DNA from: Cladocopium goreaui
Taxonomy: Eukaryota; Sar; Dinophyceae; Suessiales; Symbiodiniaceae
Length of the DNA stretch: 64,000 nt
Direction of reading: 5' to 3'
Assembly: GCA_947184155.2 (NCBI GenBank)
Contig: CAMXCT020000827.1
Span: 142,417 to 206,416 of the forward strand
The position numbers were made by a program, and so were the translations under genes. Position 1 is the first letter of the stretch. The number at the start of each line of letters is the position of its first letter. Shown in pieces: positions 40,801-51,639 of this stretch. The notes below the pieces were generated by a model. The model worked only from the letters and a program-made list of their open reading frames with translations. It was not told the DNA's origin and did no database searches.

Positions 40801-42589
40801 CAGCTTTCGCTGCAGGCTTGGCCTTGGCTGCACCTGAACCTTTCCCAGTGCTCGAAGACGGAGAAGAACTTGCAGACTTCGGACTGCTGGCTTGGCAATT
40901 TGCGCCAATATGCCCGCTCTGTCCGCACTTGAAGCACTTCACACGACCCATATTCGTGCTGCAATCCTTCTGCATGTGTCCAGTCTTGCCACACTTTCGA
41001 CATTTCACTCCTGAATTTTTGTTGATTGCGGCAGTGTTGAGCCACAGCTCACTCTCTGGATCCCATTCCCACTCCTCTTCGGCACCTTCGGCGTAGTAGT
41101 CCTGCTCATCTTCGTAGCCATAGTAGGTGCTCCAGTCACCTTCGGCTTCCAAGGCGTGCATGTTGCGGCCTGATCCTCCACCCAGTTCTTGGAACAACCT
41201 CTGCTGTTGTTCGAACTTCAGGGCTGCTGATCTGTAGTCAGTATAGCCCTCACCTGACGCATGCAAAACGACGTAGTTCTTCACGTCACTGGGCAAGGAT
41301 CTCAGCAACATCAACGTCAAGTCGACCTGTTGCAAATCCAAGCCAGTCTTGTCGCAATGCTGGGGCAAGGTATCGATCAACTTCCGATACTTGGACAAAC
41401 CAACGTCCATCTGTCGGACTAGATCACTGATCTGTGTAGGGCCACTCTGTGCCTTAAACGTCTTGGACATGAACTCAGACCTGAAAAATGCAGCTTCCGC
41501 TCTTGATCTCAAACTGAACTCCTTTGCAAGCAAATGCAACGCCTCAAAACCAGACGTTCCTCGCACTGCCTGAAAAGAACCATCCATACCAATTCCTTCT
41601 GAATAGGCCTGTAGGATCATATGAGCTCGTGGATATTCCGCAAACGCCTGAGTTAAGATGGCCAGCAACCTGGCACTACGAAGTTGCTGTGCAGGTTTCA
41701 GATTCGTCATGTGCAGTTCGTGCGGCCAACTCAGCGCACTTTCAAGCTCCCACCCAAACGTATCACTTGCCAAAGCTACCCAGCTTCTCAAAGACTGAAC
41801 ATAGCCGGCAAAACCCAAAATCTCCTGTTCACGTGTCTTCCAAGTTCCATGCTCACACTTGGGCAATGGAGGAAGCCACTTCTCACTCTTAGTAAAGACA
41901 TCCCTGTCATCCTGTGACGACGCTTCACCCTGAGTGTTCTGTGCAGTACCCTGCCCCTGACGAACTTCACTAATCAGTCTCTGAGGCGACTGCTGCAAAC
42001 CTGGTGGCTGTTCCACAGTGTTCCTTGGAAAATTGGGTTGTGGACTGGTGGGTGGACGATCTCCAAATGATGACAAACCACTTGAGATAGAAGGTGATGT
42101 TTTCGCAACTGGTACCTGAGCTGGTTGTGATGCAGCTTGCTGCACCTGTGCCTGAGCAAACACATTCTGTTGATGAACTACCTGTTGTTGCAAACCATTC
42201 AACCTCATGTTAAACTCACCCATAGCCTGGTTCAAACTCAAAGACACTATTTGAGCTATCTGAGTCATCTGCGCAGTGGAGAAAACTTCTTGCTGTCCAG
42301 TTGGACTTCCTGGCATACTTCCACAACCACTGGCAGCTTTCGGCGGGGGGGGTGGTATAGAGGCATAAGGTGCAGTTGCCCCTCCAGGCAAACCTTGTCC
42401 GCCTTCCGGCGAGTTCATCCTGAAACGTTGAGGTCCTTGTGCAGGCTGTTGCTGTTCCTGAGTCGTAGGCGTACGAGTGGGACTTCTTTCCCTCTCTCCA
42501 CGCTGTGTCGGTACCTGACCCGCACCGCCGCTTGCAGATGCGTCGGCCATACCTGAAACACAAACAAGATTCACGCAAGACCTGAGCAA
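34850..42589 (-). CDS. Copia element 2 Gag-Pol polyprotein with methyltransferase-like module, internally shortened
   Basis: 2579 aa, same order as element 1: two Gag knuckles, DSGA protease, D-D-E integrase, copia RT with YVDD, RNase H, and the C-terminal LILELACGVDS / SLPCTGGSP / LELPKSNRFW module. Compared with element 3, about 900 bp (300 residues) are missing after ATTSG, in frame. This removes the basic linker, the third zinc knuckle and the proline-rich run. The breakpoints share AGAAG-like sequence (GAGAAGCC and AAAGAAGGCC), suggesting slippage or template switching during reverse transcription. The frame stays open, so this copy could have been functional or supplied in trans. Confidence 0.92.
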   Translation of the reverse strand: MLRSCVNLVCVSGMADASASGGAGQVPTQRGERERSPTRTPTTQEQQQPAQGPQRFRMNSPEGGQGLPGGATAPYASIPPPPPKAASGCGSMPGSPTGQQEVFSTAQMTQIAQIVSLSLNQAMGEFNMRLNGLQQQVVHQQNVFAQAQVQQAASQPAQVPVAKTSPSISSGLSSFGDRPPTSPQPNFPRNTVEQPPGLQQSPQRLISEVRQGQGTAQNTQGEASSQDDRDVFTKSEKWLPPLPKCEHGTWKTREQEILGFAGYVQSLRSWVALASDTFGWELESALSWPHELHMTNLKPAQQLRSARLLAILTQAFAEYPRAHMILQAYSEGIGMDGSFQAVRGTSGFEALHLLAKEFSLRSRAEAAFFRSEFMSKTFKAQSGPTQISDLVRQMDVGLSKYRKLIDTLPQHCDKTGLDLQQVDLTLMLLRSLPSDVKNYVVLHASGEGYTDYRSAALKFEQQQRLFQELGGGSGRNMHALEAEGDWSTYYGYEDEQDYYAEGAEEEWEWDPESELWLNTAAINKNSGVKCRKCGKTGHMQKDCSTNMGRVKCFKCGQSGHIGANCQASSPKSASSSPSSSTGKGSGAAKAKPAAKAGRGKGGRKGKMHEVSAEGPQEEEQESGEAIMMPLISSQVSSSEGPWWLLDSGAATSVLSQNYEGMYRCQAQEDSAGALETYYAANGTPVHMRANVLVSLAFQVVTGASGKKKTQSFKLACCIGDVSHNIISTTQLVKKGWSVIQSPGETYLYHEDSGTLISDVLLWGGTPWLRACRAAQPSLKDGSQPMELVESSVVEPEGLKVSMVGAVELSSQEKLRQHVLRGHYPFDPHCLECQHGRGVSRAPRRSLRERILEVQVDFFFLGLVESKFKMILLRQVFSGLLGVTAVSENVQVTGQHLRQILAEFGLLETLEGPPVDFRTDAQDEVGTVLRRSGLPREYTVNKAGPQNHDTVGSVERGVREVKEALAVLRLELAKAGLDLVDSLVAWEAASRYVTAMHNLHGKIQNTGKTGKELLRNTSEGTRISAMFCSRVLAETPESVDSIGRFVTAAYLYPVRNSFAHFVCAKIADELKFFQAKSLKLVFPIEYPQDLIERFVCHSGSGDRPSLVDQAPIEIFPEEFARLPDQVQPPRHWVDAHGRTEGCSSCATRQGRHSKKCCERYWNWIRNQKKGEVPALPDKPEEQLPIVEPNDPAVAVPSRPLPRIPGLPAGMTPTRLCPSCESGMNAPGTRHSADCRKRQAEFVSGETAKPSLGDLEDLPVQEGGVRDGSYSPSLAPDPVEPADVEMATEDVGDMPMVDVCMAQPYHVGMLTSPELVQRDRFSVESIQYDGYCNEFVVMDFCGQKIKLWKPSGAVSDVTLRDLPAEGTFLAMQKEIRGLTAVGAGQVLAENVARESGQRIIGTRWVTNEKEEAQEGVRARIVAKDFASGQSARSMGISSPTPSIEALRMVLGVACGAWSVGNQAMFLAGLDVSQAFMNSPLERPEILRMPLSMSTMKGEPIFLWAEKGINGLRIASQAWIVFFSSIVKSIGVVSGTVEPCLYVGRMVGKDQAPIVIMAYVDDLLVATTSESALKTLMTALSAHVKVRETGRVGLKGGHLRFLGRSIFRRPGSSALYMQVDPTYLDEAFAEFDLKKGSTTFPDLRPILEQEGSQPLSAEGHARFRRVLGRLSWYCQTRQDLLILVSMLGTGQAQPFETHEKCLRAVLRYLMTDMDVALRSPSEELALPDVKGLEVYTDAGFAPMKSTGRRSVSGTCFIFQQCLMKCFSRHQSAVTLSSCEAELVALQSGVQEGIGLIRTLGFVLGRLYPWVDIIPQDAQVTWYDEAESDDEDSMRVSYLFPLVVKTDSLSGKMLLEASDLQRKSRHIEIKVYWLRELMDRKVLLLSHVPGTLNPADCFTKCLPTQKFLFYRNMLGFVKVDFSLISNILGFCLDVCDNSYSKPISCLSNRNCVLCGERLILFVLEEEQGISGDQRSFRHVKAVVAQASLTDPRTPSPAIAQMAGEEEDSKSMVSGLTRVDYTTGNPRKDPDTGEVMRRDARVREVTETAPEGADASGTQEPAVTVSGTPDTKEAVSGGQATTSGKKAAAKPVTPQKRTSEEAEIPEGPAAPRGSVGKAVRPIPKTPSPKRAVEERALWPAEERALKDAAARASAPAKAEAAKAPPTTVDLVTPATDNAGQGDANLVAAQGCGRLSALTVHQQTPVSSQAPTPTSPAGDSAVAGEGPTPSGHQWAQAPVISPLPPTPPPAPVGGETEVCVACQGSGLLNSQGNLRLFRLIGTGQLRLGQTPQAAPTTPAQAAHPAPAAAANPAGPGDGTEVSPSLSENSGRSRTPAHSGVCNVSEDGSMTMFVSGGNLLILELACGVDSVIQNASREFGCSYIGIHAGLELPSTQRQAYKFFKSFAEGSSGSADSQKLIQVHISLPCTGGSPLLDLSKKDRKPAQDAYFRLLDHCKRYVSYIKGMSNVCSAVTLELPKSNRFWSDERLKKFLTDHDMQKFADCAACAMGLETSQGQPIGKVFRIACSDQVLATGLGKRFQCKCTQDHAPLNQVNYSMTERYSYKFARFYCRAIALRWIDQQEETS

Positions 42590-42664
42590 AGTATAAACTC
42601 ACAAACACGGTTCCTGGATCCACAGACAAACCAAGATCACACAGATCTGTGGTAGGAGCACGAA

Positions 42665-42676
42665 GCTCCGCTACCA
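42665..42676 (-). promoter_or_regulatory. Primer-binding site of copia element 2
   Basis: TGGTAGCGGAGC on the minus strand, directly next to the 5' LTR; identical to that of element 1. Confidence 0.8.
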
Positions 42677-43347
42677 CGTAAAACTTTGCACCGCTAAGTT
42701 GTGTCTTGAAAACCAAAACAAAACCTATCGCGATCAAAGTTACCCAAAGGCTTTTCGCCAAATAAACAAACGTGAGTCAAACTTTCCGTGCTCTCTCGCT
42801 CAAATCACTCCAGACAACAAGCAACGTTCAACACACACTCTGTTTCTCTCGCTCGGGCTTGAGCCAACGAATGTCGTTGGGTGTTCAGTTCAAATACTGT
42901 TTAAAGGTGACAAAAACCAAGGAGGGGTTTTTGTCTAAACTGCAAACTGGATTCCAGTCTTGACGAAATTCCGAAAAGCGATCCACTGAGGATCAAAAGG
43001 TTTCATTCGGTTCTCAAACTGTTGAAATGTTTCCAAACTGTTCAAATAATGTTCGGTTTCCTACAAAAACATCACAACTCTCAACTACAAAACGAGACGG
43101 GTGCAACCGCAGTGTCGGTTGTGCTCGTTGAGCGTCATGAGATGCTCTATGAAGCATCGATCATCCAAAAACGTCCAAAAGTATATCTTCTACAGATGAT
43201 ATTCGGTCAAATCAAAACTACAAACTACGATCTGTCCATTCACAATCGTTCCAAGTCAAAATAGGCTCGTCCATAGACGATACTTGGTGAAATCAAAACT
43301 GTGCAACGTCACTGATCTCTCAGCGCTATACCAGGTAAGATTTCACA
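42677..43347 (-). repeat. 5' LTR of copia element 2
   Basis: 671 bp. It ends (plus strand) in GATTTCACA and is joined without spacer to element 3 gag sequence (ATCTAGTCCGAC). An open frame starting at 43284 runs across the junction by chance. Confidence 0.92.
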
Positions 43348-46300
43348 ATCTAGTCCGACAGATGGACCTTGGTTTGTCCAAGTATCGGAAGTTGATCGAT
43401 ACCTTGCCTCAGCATTGCGATAAGACTGGCTTGGATTTGCAACAGGTCGACTTGACGTTGATGTTGCTGAGATCCTTGCCCAGTGACGTGAAGAACTACG
43501 TCGTTTTGCATGCGTCAGGTGAGGGCTATACTGACTACAGATCAGCAGCCCTGAAGTTCGAACAACAGCAGAGGTTGTTCCAAGAACTGGGTGGAGGATC
43601 AGGCCGCAATATGCACGCCTTGGAAGCCGAAGGTGACTGGAGCACCTACTATGGCTACGAAGATGAGCAGGACTACTACGCCGAAGGTGCCGAAGAGGAG
43701 TGGGAATGGGATCCAGAGAGTGAGCCGTGGCTCAACACTGCCGCAATCAACAAAAATTCAGGAGTGAAATGTCGAAAGTGTGGCAAGACTGGACACATGC
43801 AGAAGGATTGCAGCACGAATATGGGTCGCGTGAAGTGCTTCAAGTGCGAACAGAGCGGGCATATTGGCGCGAATTGCCAAGCCAGCAGTCCGAAGTCTGC
43901 AAGTTCTTCTCCGTCTTCGAGCACTGGGAAAGGTTCAAATGCAGCCAAGGCCAAGCCTGCAGCGAAAGCTGGACGAGGAAAAGGTGGTCGCAAGGGAAAG
44001 ATGCATGAAGTTTCAGCCGAAGGACCTCAAGAAGAGGAGCAAGAATCTGGAGAAGCGATTATGATGCCGCTTATTTAATCACAGGTTTCAAGTTCAGAGG
44101 AACTTGGTGGTTGTTAGATTCTGGAGCTGCCACGTCGGTGCTGTCGCAGAACTATGAGGGCATGTATCGTTGCCAGGCTCAGGAGGATTCGGCAGGAGCA
44201 TTGGAAACCTACTATGCAGCGAATGGAACTCCAGTTCACATGAGGGCCAATGTTTTGGTAAGTTTGGCATTTCAGGTTGTGACTGGGGCATCTGGAAAGA
44301 AGAAAACTCAATCATTCAAATTGGCCTGTTGTATTGGGGATGTGTCACACAACATTATTTCGACAACTCAGTTGGTCAAGAAGGGTTGGAGTGTGATTCA
44401 GTCACCTGGAGAGACGTACCTCTACCATGAGGACAGTGGAACGCTCATTAGTGACGTGCTGTTGTGGGGAGGGACTCCGTGGCTACGAGCATGCAGGGCA
44501 GCACAACCGAGCTTGAAGGATGGCAGTCAGCCGATGGAGTTGGTTGAGTCATCAGTGGTCGAGCCAGAGGATTTGAAAGTTAGCATGGTTGGAGCTGTTG
44601 AGCTGTCAAGTCAGGAGAAGTTGCGTCAACATGTTCTTCGAGGCCATTACCCGTTTGATCTACACTGTTTGGAATGCCAACAGGGAAGAGGAGTTTCTCG
44701 AGCACCAAGGCGAAGTTTGCGTGAGAGAATCCTTGAAGTTCAGGTGGATTTCTTTTTTTGGGGTTTGGTTGAGAGCAAGTTCAAGATGATTTTGCTGCGT
44801 CAGGTGTTTTCAGGTTTGCTTGGTGTCACTGCGGTGAGCGAGAATGTTCAGGTGACAGGCCAGCATTTGCGTCAGATCTTAGCTGAGTTTGGATTGCTTG
44901 AGACTTTGGAAGGACCGCCAGTTGATTTCAGGACAGATGCTCAGGACGAAGTCGGAACTGTTCTGAGGAGATCTGGTTTGCCAAGGGGAGTGTACTGTGA
45001 ACAAAGCTGGACCTCAGAACCATGAATACGGTTGGATCAGTTGAGCGTGGTGTGAGAGAAGTCAAGGAAGCTCTTGCTGTCTTGCGCTTGGAACTGGCCA
45101 GACCGGATTGGATTTGGTCGACAGCTTGGTTGCCTGGGAGGCCGCTTCCAGGTATTTGACCTATGCACAACCTCCACGGCAAGATCCAGAACACAGGAAA
45201 GACTGGAAAGGAATTGCTCAGGAACACATCTGAAGGAACTCGAATTTCCGCTATGTTTTGCTCTAGGGTTCTTGCAGAGACCCCAGAAAGTGTTGACAGT
45301 ATTGGACGGTTTGTCACTGCTGCATATTTGTATCCTGTCAGGAACTCGTTTGCTCATTTTGTTTGTGCGAAAATTGCTGATGAACTGAAGTTTTTCCAAG
45401 CCAAGAGTTTGAAACTTGTTTTTCCGATTGAATATCCACAAGATCTCATTGAACGTTTTGTTTGTCACTCAGGTTCAGGTGATCGTCCATCGCTTGTTGA
45501 TCAGGCACGCATTGAAATTTTGCCAGAGGAGTTTGCACGACTTCCAGATCAGGTGCAGCCTCCACGACACTGGGTTGATGCTCATGGACGAACTGAAGGA
45601 TGCAGTTCATGTGCCACTCGACAAGGTCGACATTCCAAGAAGTGCTGTGAGCGCTATTGGAACTGGATCCGTAACCAGAAGAAGGGAGAAGTGCCAGCTT
45701 TGCCCGACAAGCCTGAGGAACAACTACCAATAGTTGAGCCCAATGACCCGGCTGTGGCCGTGCCTTCACGACCATTGCCGCGCATCCCAGGTTTGCCTGC
45801 TGGGATGACCCCGACGCGCCGTTGTCCAAGTTGTGAATCAGGTATGAATGCTCCAGGTACCCGGCACTCTGCCGATTGTCGCAAGCGACAAGCTGAGTTT
45901 GTGTCAGGAGAAACTGCCAAGCCATCGCTTGGTGATCGGGAGGATCTTCCGGTAGAAGGTGGGGTGAGAGATGGTTCTTATTCTCCATCTTTGGCTCCGG
46001 ACCCAGTCGAGCCTGCGGACGTTGAGATGGCCACTGAGGACGTTGGCGACATGCCCATGGTTGACGTTTGCATGGCACAGCCATATCATGTGGGTATGTT
46101 GACATCACCAGAACTTGTTCAACGAGATCGGTTTTCAGTGGAGTCAATTCAGTACCATGGCTACTGCAATGAGTTTGTCGTCATGGATTTCTGTGGTCAG
46201 AAGATCAAGCTTTGGAAGCCCAGTGGAGCCGTGTCTGATGTCACGCTCAGGGACTTGCCAGCTGAAGGAACCTTTTTGGCCATGCAGAAGGAGATTCGTG

Positions 46301-49300
46301 GGCTCACCGCTGTTGGTGCAGGTCAGGTTCTTGCCGAGAATGTGGCAAGAGAAAGTGGCCAGCGCATCATCGGCACCAGGTGGGTGACCAACGAGAAAGA
46401 GGAAGCTCAGGAAGGTGTGCGCGCCAGGATCGTTGCAAAGGACTTTGCAAGTGGTCAGTCTGCCAGAAGTATGGGCATCTCTAGCCCAACACCCAGCATT
46501 GAGGCACTCCGGATGGTTCTTGGAGTCGCCTGTGGGGCGTGGAGTGTTGGAAATCAAGCCATGTTTTTGGCAGGCTTGGACGTTTCTCAGGCGTTTATGA
46601 ACTCACCATTGGAGCGACCAGAAATTCTCCGGATGCCACTATCCATGTCAACTATGAAGGGAGAACCAATTTTTCTATGGGCTGAGAAAGGCATCAACGG
46701 TTTGAGAATTGCCTCTCAGGCATGGATCGTTTTCTTTTCATCTATTGTCAAGAGCATTGGAGTAGTTTCAGGTACTGCGGAGCCTTGTTTGTATGTTGGT
46801 CGAATGGTTGGCAAAGATCAGGCACCCATCGTCATCATGGCGTACGTCGATGATTTGCTTGTTGCCACCACTTCGGAATCAGCTCTCAAGACACTTATGA
46901 CTGCACTATCAGCTCATGTCAAGGTTCGAGAGACTGGCCGCGTTGGTTTGAAAGGGGGACACTTGCGTTTCCTTGGTCGAAGTATCTTTCGAAGGCCAGG
47001 CTCATCTGCTTTGTACATGCAGGTGGATCCAACGTACTTGGATGAAGCCTTTGCTGAATTTGATTTGAAGAAGGGAAGCACAACATTTCCGGATTTGCGT
47101 CCCATTCTGGAACAGGAAGGAAGCCAACCATTGTCAGCAGAAGGACATGCACGTTTTCGCAGAGTTCTAGGTCGTTTGTCATGGTATTGCCAAACTCGTC
47201 AAGACTTGTTGATTTTGGTCAGCATGCTTGGAACTGGTCAGGCACAACCGTTTGAGACCCATGAAAAATGTTTGCGTGCTGTACTCAGGTATCTTATGTC
47301 TGACATGGATGTTGCATTGCGTTTTCCATCAGAAGAGCTTGCTTTGCCCGATGTGAAAGGTTTGGAAGTGTACACAGATGCTGGGTTTGCACCCATGAAA
47401 AGTACTGGACGTCGTTCTGTTTCAGGTACTTGCTTCATCTTTCAACAGTGTTTGATGAAGTGTTTCAGCAGACACCAGTCAGCTGTGACGCTCTCCTCCT
47501 GTGAGGCTGAGCTTGTTGCATTACAGTCAGGTGTTCAGGAAGGAATCGGCTTGCTCAGGACTTTGGGTTTTGTGCTTGGTCGTTTGCATCCATGGGTTGA
47601 CATTATTCCTCAGGACGCTCAGGTGACTTGGTATGACGAAGCAGAGTCTGATGACGAAGACTCTATGAGAGTATCATACTTGTTTCCACTGGTCGTCAAG
47701 ACCGACAGTTTGTCAGGGAAAATGCTTCTCGAAGCATCTGATTTGCAACGAAAGAGCCGACACATTGAGATTAAAGTTTATTGGCTCAGGGAGTTGATGG
47801 ATCGCAAAGTTTTGCTTTTGTCGCATGTGCCAGGAACTTTGAACCCAGCGGATTGTTTTACCAAGTGTTTGCCAACTCAGAAGTTTTTATTTTACAGGAA
47901 CATGCTTGGATTTGTGAAAGTTGATTTCAGTTTGATTTCGAACATCCTTGGTTTTTGCTTGGACGTTTGTGACAACAGTTATTCAAAACCAATTTCATGT
48001 TTGTCAAACAGGAACTGCGTTTTGTGCGGAGAACGTTTGATTTTGTTTGTTTTGGAAGAAGAACAGGGAATTTCAGGAGATCAGAGATCATTTCGTCATG
48101 TGAAAGCTGTGGTTGCTCAAGCAAGTTTGACCGACCCGCGAACTCCAAGTCCTGCTATCGCGCAGATGGCAGGTGAAGAAGAGGACAGCAAGTCTATGGT
48201 GTCTGGATTGACTCGTGTCGATTACACGACAGGGAATCCTCGCAAGGATCCAGATACTGGTGAGGTGATGAGAAGAGATGCAAGAGTTAGGGAAGTCACT
48301 GAAACTGCACCAGAAGGAGCAGATGCATCAGGTACTCAGGAGCCAGCTGTGACTGTTTCGAGAACACCGGACACCAAGGAAGCAGTTTCAGGTGGACAAG
48401 CTACAACTTCAGGAGAGAAGCCTGCAGGTGGAACTTCTTCGGGATCTGGGAGGAGACCCCAGGTGAAGAAGATGCCGAAGCGCCCAGCTGCGAAGTTGAT
48501 GCCTCGGAAGAGAATTGTCAAAGTGAAACAAGAGCCTGGGACAACAGCCAAGGTGCCCGGGAAGAACCGCTTCAAGAACCAGGAGACAAGGCGACGCCAG
48601 AAGGCGAAGTGGGAAGAGATCCAGAAAGCTGCCAGGGAAGAGCGTGCTCAGCCCGCTCCAGTTTTCGAGATCCCAGCTCATGGAGGAGAAGCGCCAATTC
48701 GATCCTTTTTCGATCCTATTCCAGGCAGAAGAGAGGTAATTGAAGTCAGGCCGATTGAGAAGGACCAGAAGTTTCGAGCTGGACAGTCAGGTTTTTCCAG
48801 GTACCCTACTGAGACTCGCACTTGCTACCAGTGTGGTGAGAAGGGACATTTGAGTGCCAATTGTCCAAGGAGAACTCGTCGAGTCAGCTTGACACAAGGG
48901 ACAATCGAATTTGTGGGTCCTGAAGAAACGCGCCCCAGGGTGCGACTCCAGGGGAATATGGGCTCGGTGCCCTCAGCTTCTGGTGAAGGATTGGGAGCAG
49001 ATGAGATTGGTCCAGATGACAGTGCCTCGCAGATTGGAGGTGCCATCCTTGGGACTATGTCGGTGCTTGGGGGTGTTGCTCCAAAGAAAGCACTACCACC
49101 ACCACCTCCTCCCCCGCCTCAGGGGAGCCCTCGTTTGGCACGCTCTCGTCCTGGACTCCCACCTTCGAGTGTGAGACCAAGGTTGCCGCCTAAGTTCAGT
49201 CAAGATGAACCTCAAGGAGGACGGTTGACAGAAGAGGCTTTGAAGTCAAGGTCAGAGAGACCATCTACACCGCCAAAGAGATTATCTACACCGCCGAGGA

Positions 49301-50593
49301 GACCAACTACGCCTCCAAAGAAGGCCGCAGCTAAGCCAGTTACTCCACAGAAGAGGACCAGTGAGGAGGCTGAGATTCCTGAAGGACCAGCGGCACCTCG
49401 TGGTTCGGTTGGGAAGGCTGTGAGGCCAATCCCAAAGACACCATCGCCGAAACGAGCGGTTGAGGAGAGGGCATTGTGGCCTGCGGAAGAAAGAGCTCTC
49501 AAAGATGCTGCAGCCCGAGGTTCAGCACCTGCGAAAGCTGAAGCAGCAAAGGCGCCACCTACGACTGTGGACCTCGTGACCCCGGTGACAGACAATGCAG
49601 GACAAGGTGATGCCAATCTTGTTGCAGCACAAGGTTGTGGGAGATTGTCAGCACTGACAGTGCACCAGCAGACGCCGGTGAGCTCGCAAGCTCCGACACC
49701 TACATCTCCAGCAGGAGATTCCGCTGTGGCAGGAGAGGGACCTACACCGAGTGTGCATCAATGGGCACAGGCTCCGGTGATTTCGCCATTGCCACCGACA
49801 CCACCGCCAGCACCAGTGGGAGGAGAGACAGAGGTTTGTGTGGCATGCCAAGGGAGTGGGCTGCTGAACTCGCAGGTGAATCTGCGATTGTTCCGACTCA
49901 TCGGAACGGGTCAGCTTCGTTTGGGACAGACACCTCAAGCGGCGCCTACGACTCCAGCCCAAGCTGCACATCCAGCCCCTGCGGCTGCTGCGAATCCTGC
50001 AGGTCCTGGTAATGGGACCGAAGTCAGCCTATAAGTTCTTCAAGAGCTTTGCTGAGGGATCTTCCGGTAGTGCGGATTCACAGAAACTGATTCAGGTACA
50101 CATTTCTCTTCCCTGTACTGGGGGTAGCCCTTTGTTGGACTTATCCAAGAAAGACAGGAAACCTGCTCAGGATGCGTATTTCAGGCTTCTTGATCATTGC
50201 AAGAGATATGTTTCATATATCAAGGGCATGAGCAATGTGTGTAGTGCTGTGACTCTGGAGCTTCCGAAGTCGAACCGTTTTTGGTCAGACGAGAGATTGA
50301 AGAAGTTTCTGACTGACCACGACATGCAAAAGTTTGCGGATTGTGCTGCATGTGCCATGGGTTTGGAAACCAGTCAGGGACAGCCCATTGGTAAAGTCTT
50401 TCGCATTGCATGTTCGGATCAAGTACTTGCCACAGGTCTTGGAAAGAGATTTCAGTGTAAATGTACTCAGGACCACGCTCCATTGAATCAGGTCAACTAT
50501 TCGATGACGGAAAGATACTCATATAAGTTTGCCAGATTCTATTGTCGTGCTATTGCACTTCGTTGGATTGATCAACAGGAAGAAACATCGTGA
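43348..50593 (+). pseudogene. Copia element 3 polyprotein, broken
   Basis: Recognisable as the same polyprotein but interrupted. A TAA stop lies at 44076-44078 and a one-base loss near 44100, just before the protease. Frameshifts lie near 44988 and 45024 in the integrase, and further small indels near 45100 and 45155. Then 45163-50034 is open for 1623 aa, covering late integrase, RT (YVDD), RNase H, the third zinc knuckle and proline-rich runs. A 227-bp deletion at about 50030 removes the start of the methyltransferase-like module (including LILELACG) and shifts frame; 50012-50593 carries the remaining SLPCTGGSP and LELPKSNRFW part. It cannot give a full polyprotein. It preserves the linker missing from element 2. 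Confidence 0.9.
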
Positions 50594-50952
50594 TTTTGTT
50601 TGTCATTGACTGCAGTTTGCATCAGTTTGCATTTCATGTCAGCAGTTTGACTTCAGGAAAGTACAGTTTTCTTTTTCAGCTGAACCGTTCAGTGGAATTT
50701 GCATGTTTGCATGGTTCACAGCGGATTCAGGGACATTCGATTGTCAGGCACAGTTTTCAGTGAAGACTTCACTAAGTGAATTCTCAGGTTTTGTCATCAG
50801 GAATCAGATGATGACACCAGTTTAGTTTCAGGAGCCTATCAACTCCGTTGAGAGAGTGCTTGCATCAGGACGCTCACACTCCAGTTTTGTTCTGTTGTGT
50901 GTGTGTTTTCTTTTTCGTGTAGCCCGGGCCGGCCGCGCCGCGTTCGCCAGCC

Positions 50953-51534
50953 ATGGATGAGCTTCTCATTGTGGTGCTATTTTCTGCATTGACTGGAGTG
51001 ATGATTGGATCTTTGGGGACAGTTGTTATATTCTGGCTTTGTGGAGCACTGGAACGTAAGACAGTTATTGAGAAAGTTAGTCCAGAGTTGAGGGATGCGA
51101 CAATTCAGGCTGAATATACTCAGGCTACATCGGATGAGACGTCAGACTTCAGACAAATGCACAGAGCTCAGACTTCGTCTTCTTATCATTTGTACATTGG
51201 AACTGCGGAGAGGTGTTATCATCTTGATCGCCGTTGTCGTTGTTATCCAGATTGGGACAATGTGAAGAGAGGGCTTACAATTTGTGAAATCTGCCGTATT
51301 TCATCTTCGACTTTTGAGATTGGGCAATGTATTTTTGCTTCTGAACAAGGACAGAAGTTTCATTTGACCCGATTTTGTCGTACTTTCAAGAGTCTACCGG
51401 TGACTGAATATGCAAGGTGCACTGCATGTTGTACAATGGAACATTCTACACAGGTTTTATTCGGAGATTCAGTACCTCGTCAGCGAAGAACTGCTTCGTC
51501 AACTTCTTCTATTGCAGGTATGTCAGAGGATTAG
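50953..51534 (+). CDS. Membrane-anchored double zinc-motif protein, element 3
   Basis: 193 aa, intact although the polyprotein upstream is broken. Same hydrophobic N-terminus and two His...Cys...CxxC sets as in elements 1 and 2, and the same GC-rich block just upstream of the ATG. Confidence 0.7.
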   Translation: MDELLIVVLFSALTGVMIGSLGTVVIFWLCGALERKTVIEKVSPELRDATIQAEYTQATSDETSDFRQMHRAQTSSSYHLYIGTAERCYHLDRRCRCYPDWDNVKRGLTICEICRISSSTFEIGQCIFASEQGQKFHLTRFCRTFKSLPVTEYARCTACCTMEHSTQVLFGDSVPRQRRTASSTSSIAGMSED

Positions 51535-51630
51535 ATTTTTCTGGATGGTGATGGGACGCCATGACTTTCTGGATTGCATTGCATTGACTGCACTACGTAT
51601 TGGACGAAGACTCCATACTGACCTCTCATC

Positions 51631-51639
51631 GAAAGGGGG
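51631..51639 (+). promoter_or_regulatory. Polypurine tract of copia element 3
   Basis: GAAAGGGGG, directly followed by the TGTGAAAATCC start of the LTR. Confidence 0.8.

Larger units (their letters stand above)
33123..43347 (-). mobile_element. Ty1/copia LTR retrotransposon, element 2
   Basis: 3' LTR 33123-33802, 5' LTR 42677-43347, primer-binding site at 42665-42676 and polypurine tract at 33803-33811. Both ORFs are open. No matching target duplication flanks it: the left flank reads ...CCACCGC and the right flank is element 3 gag sequence, so at least one boundary has been rearranged. By shared differences (for example LEEEQGISGDQRS) it is closer to element 3 than to element 1. Confidence 0.92.
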
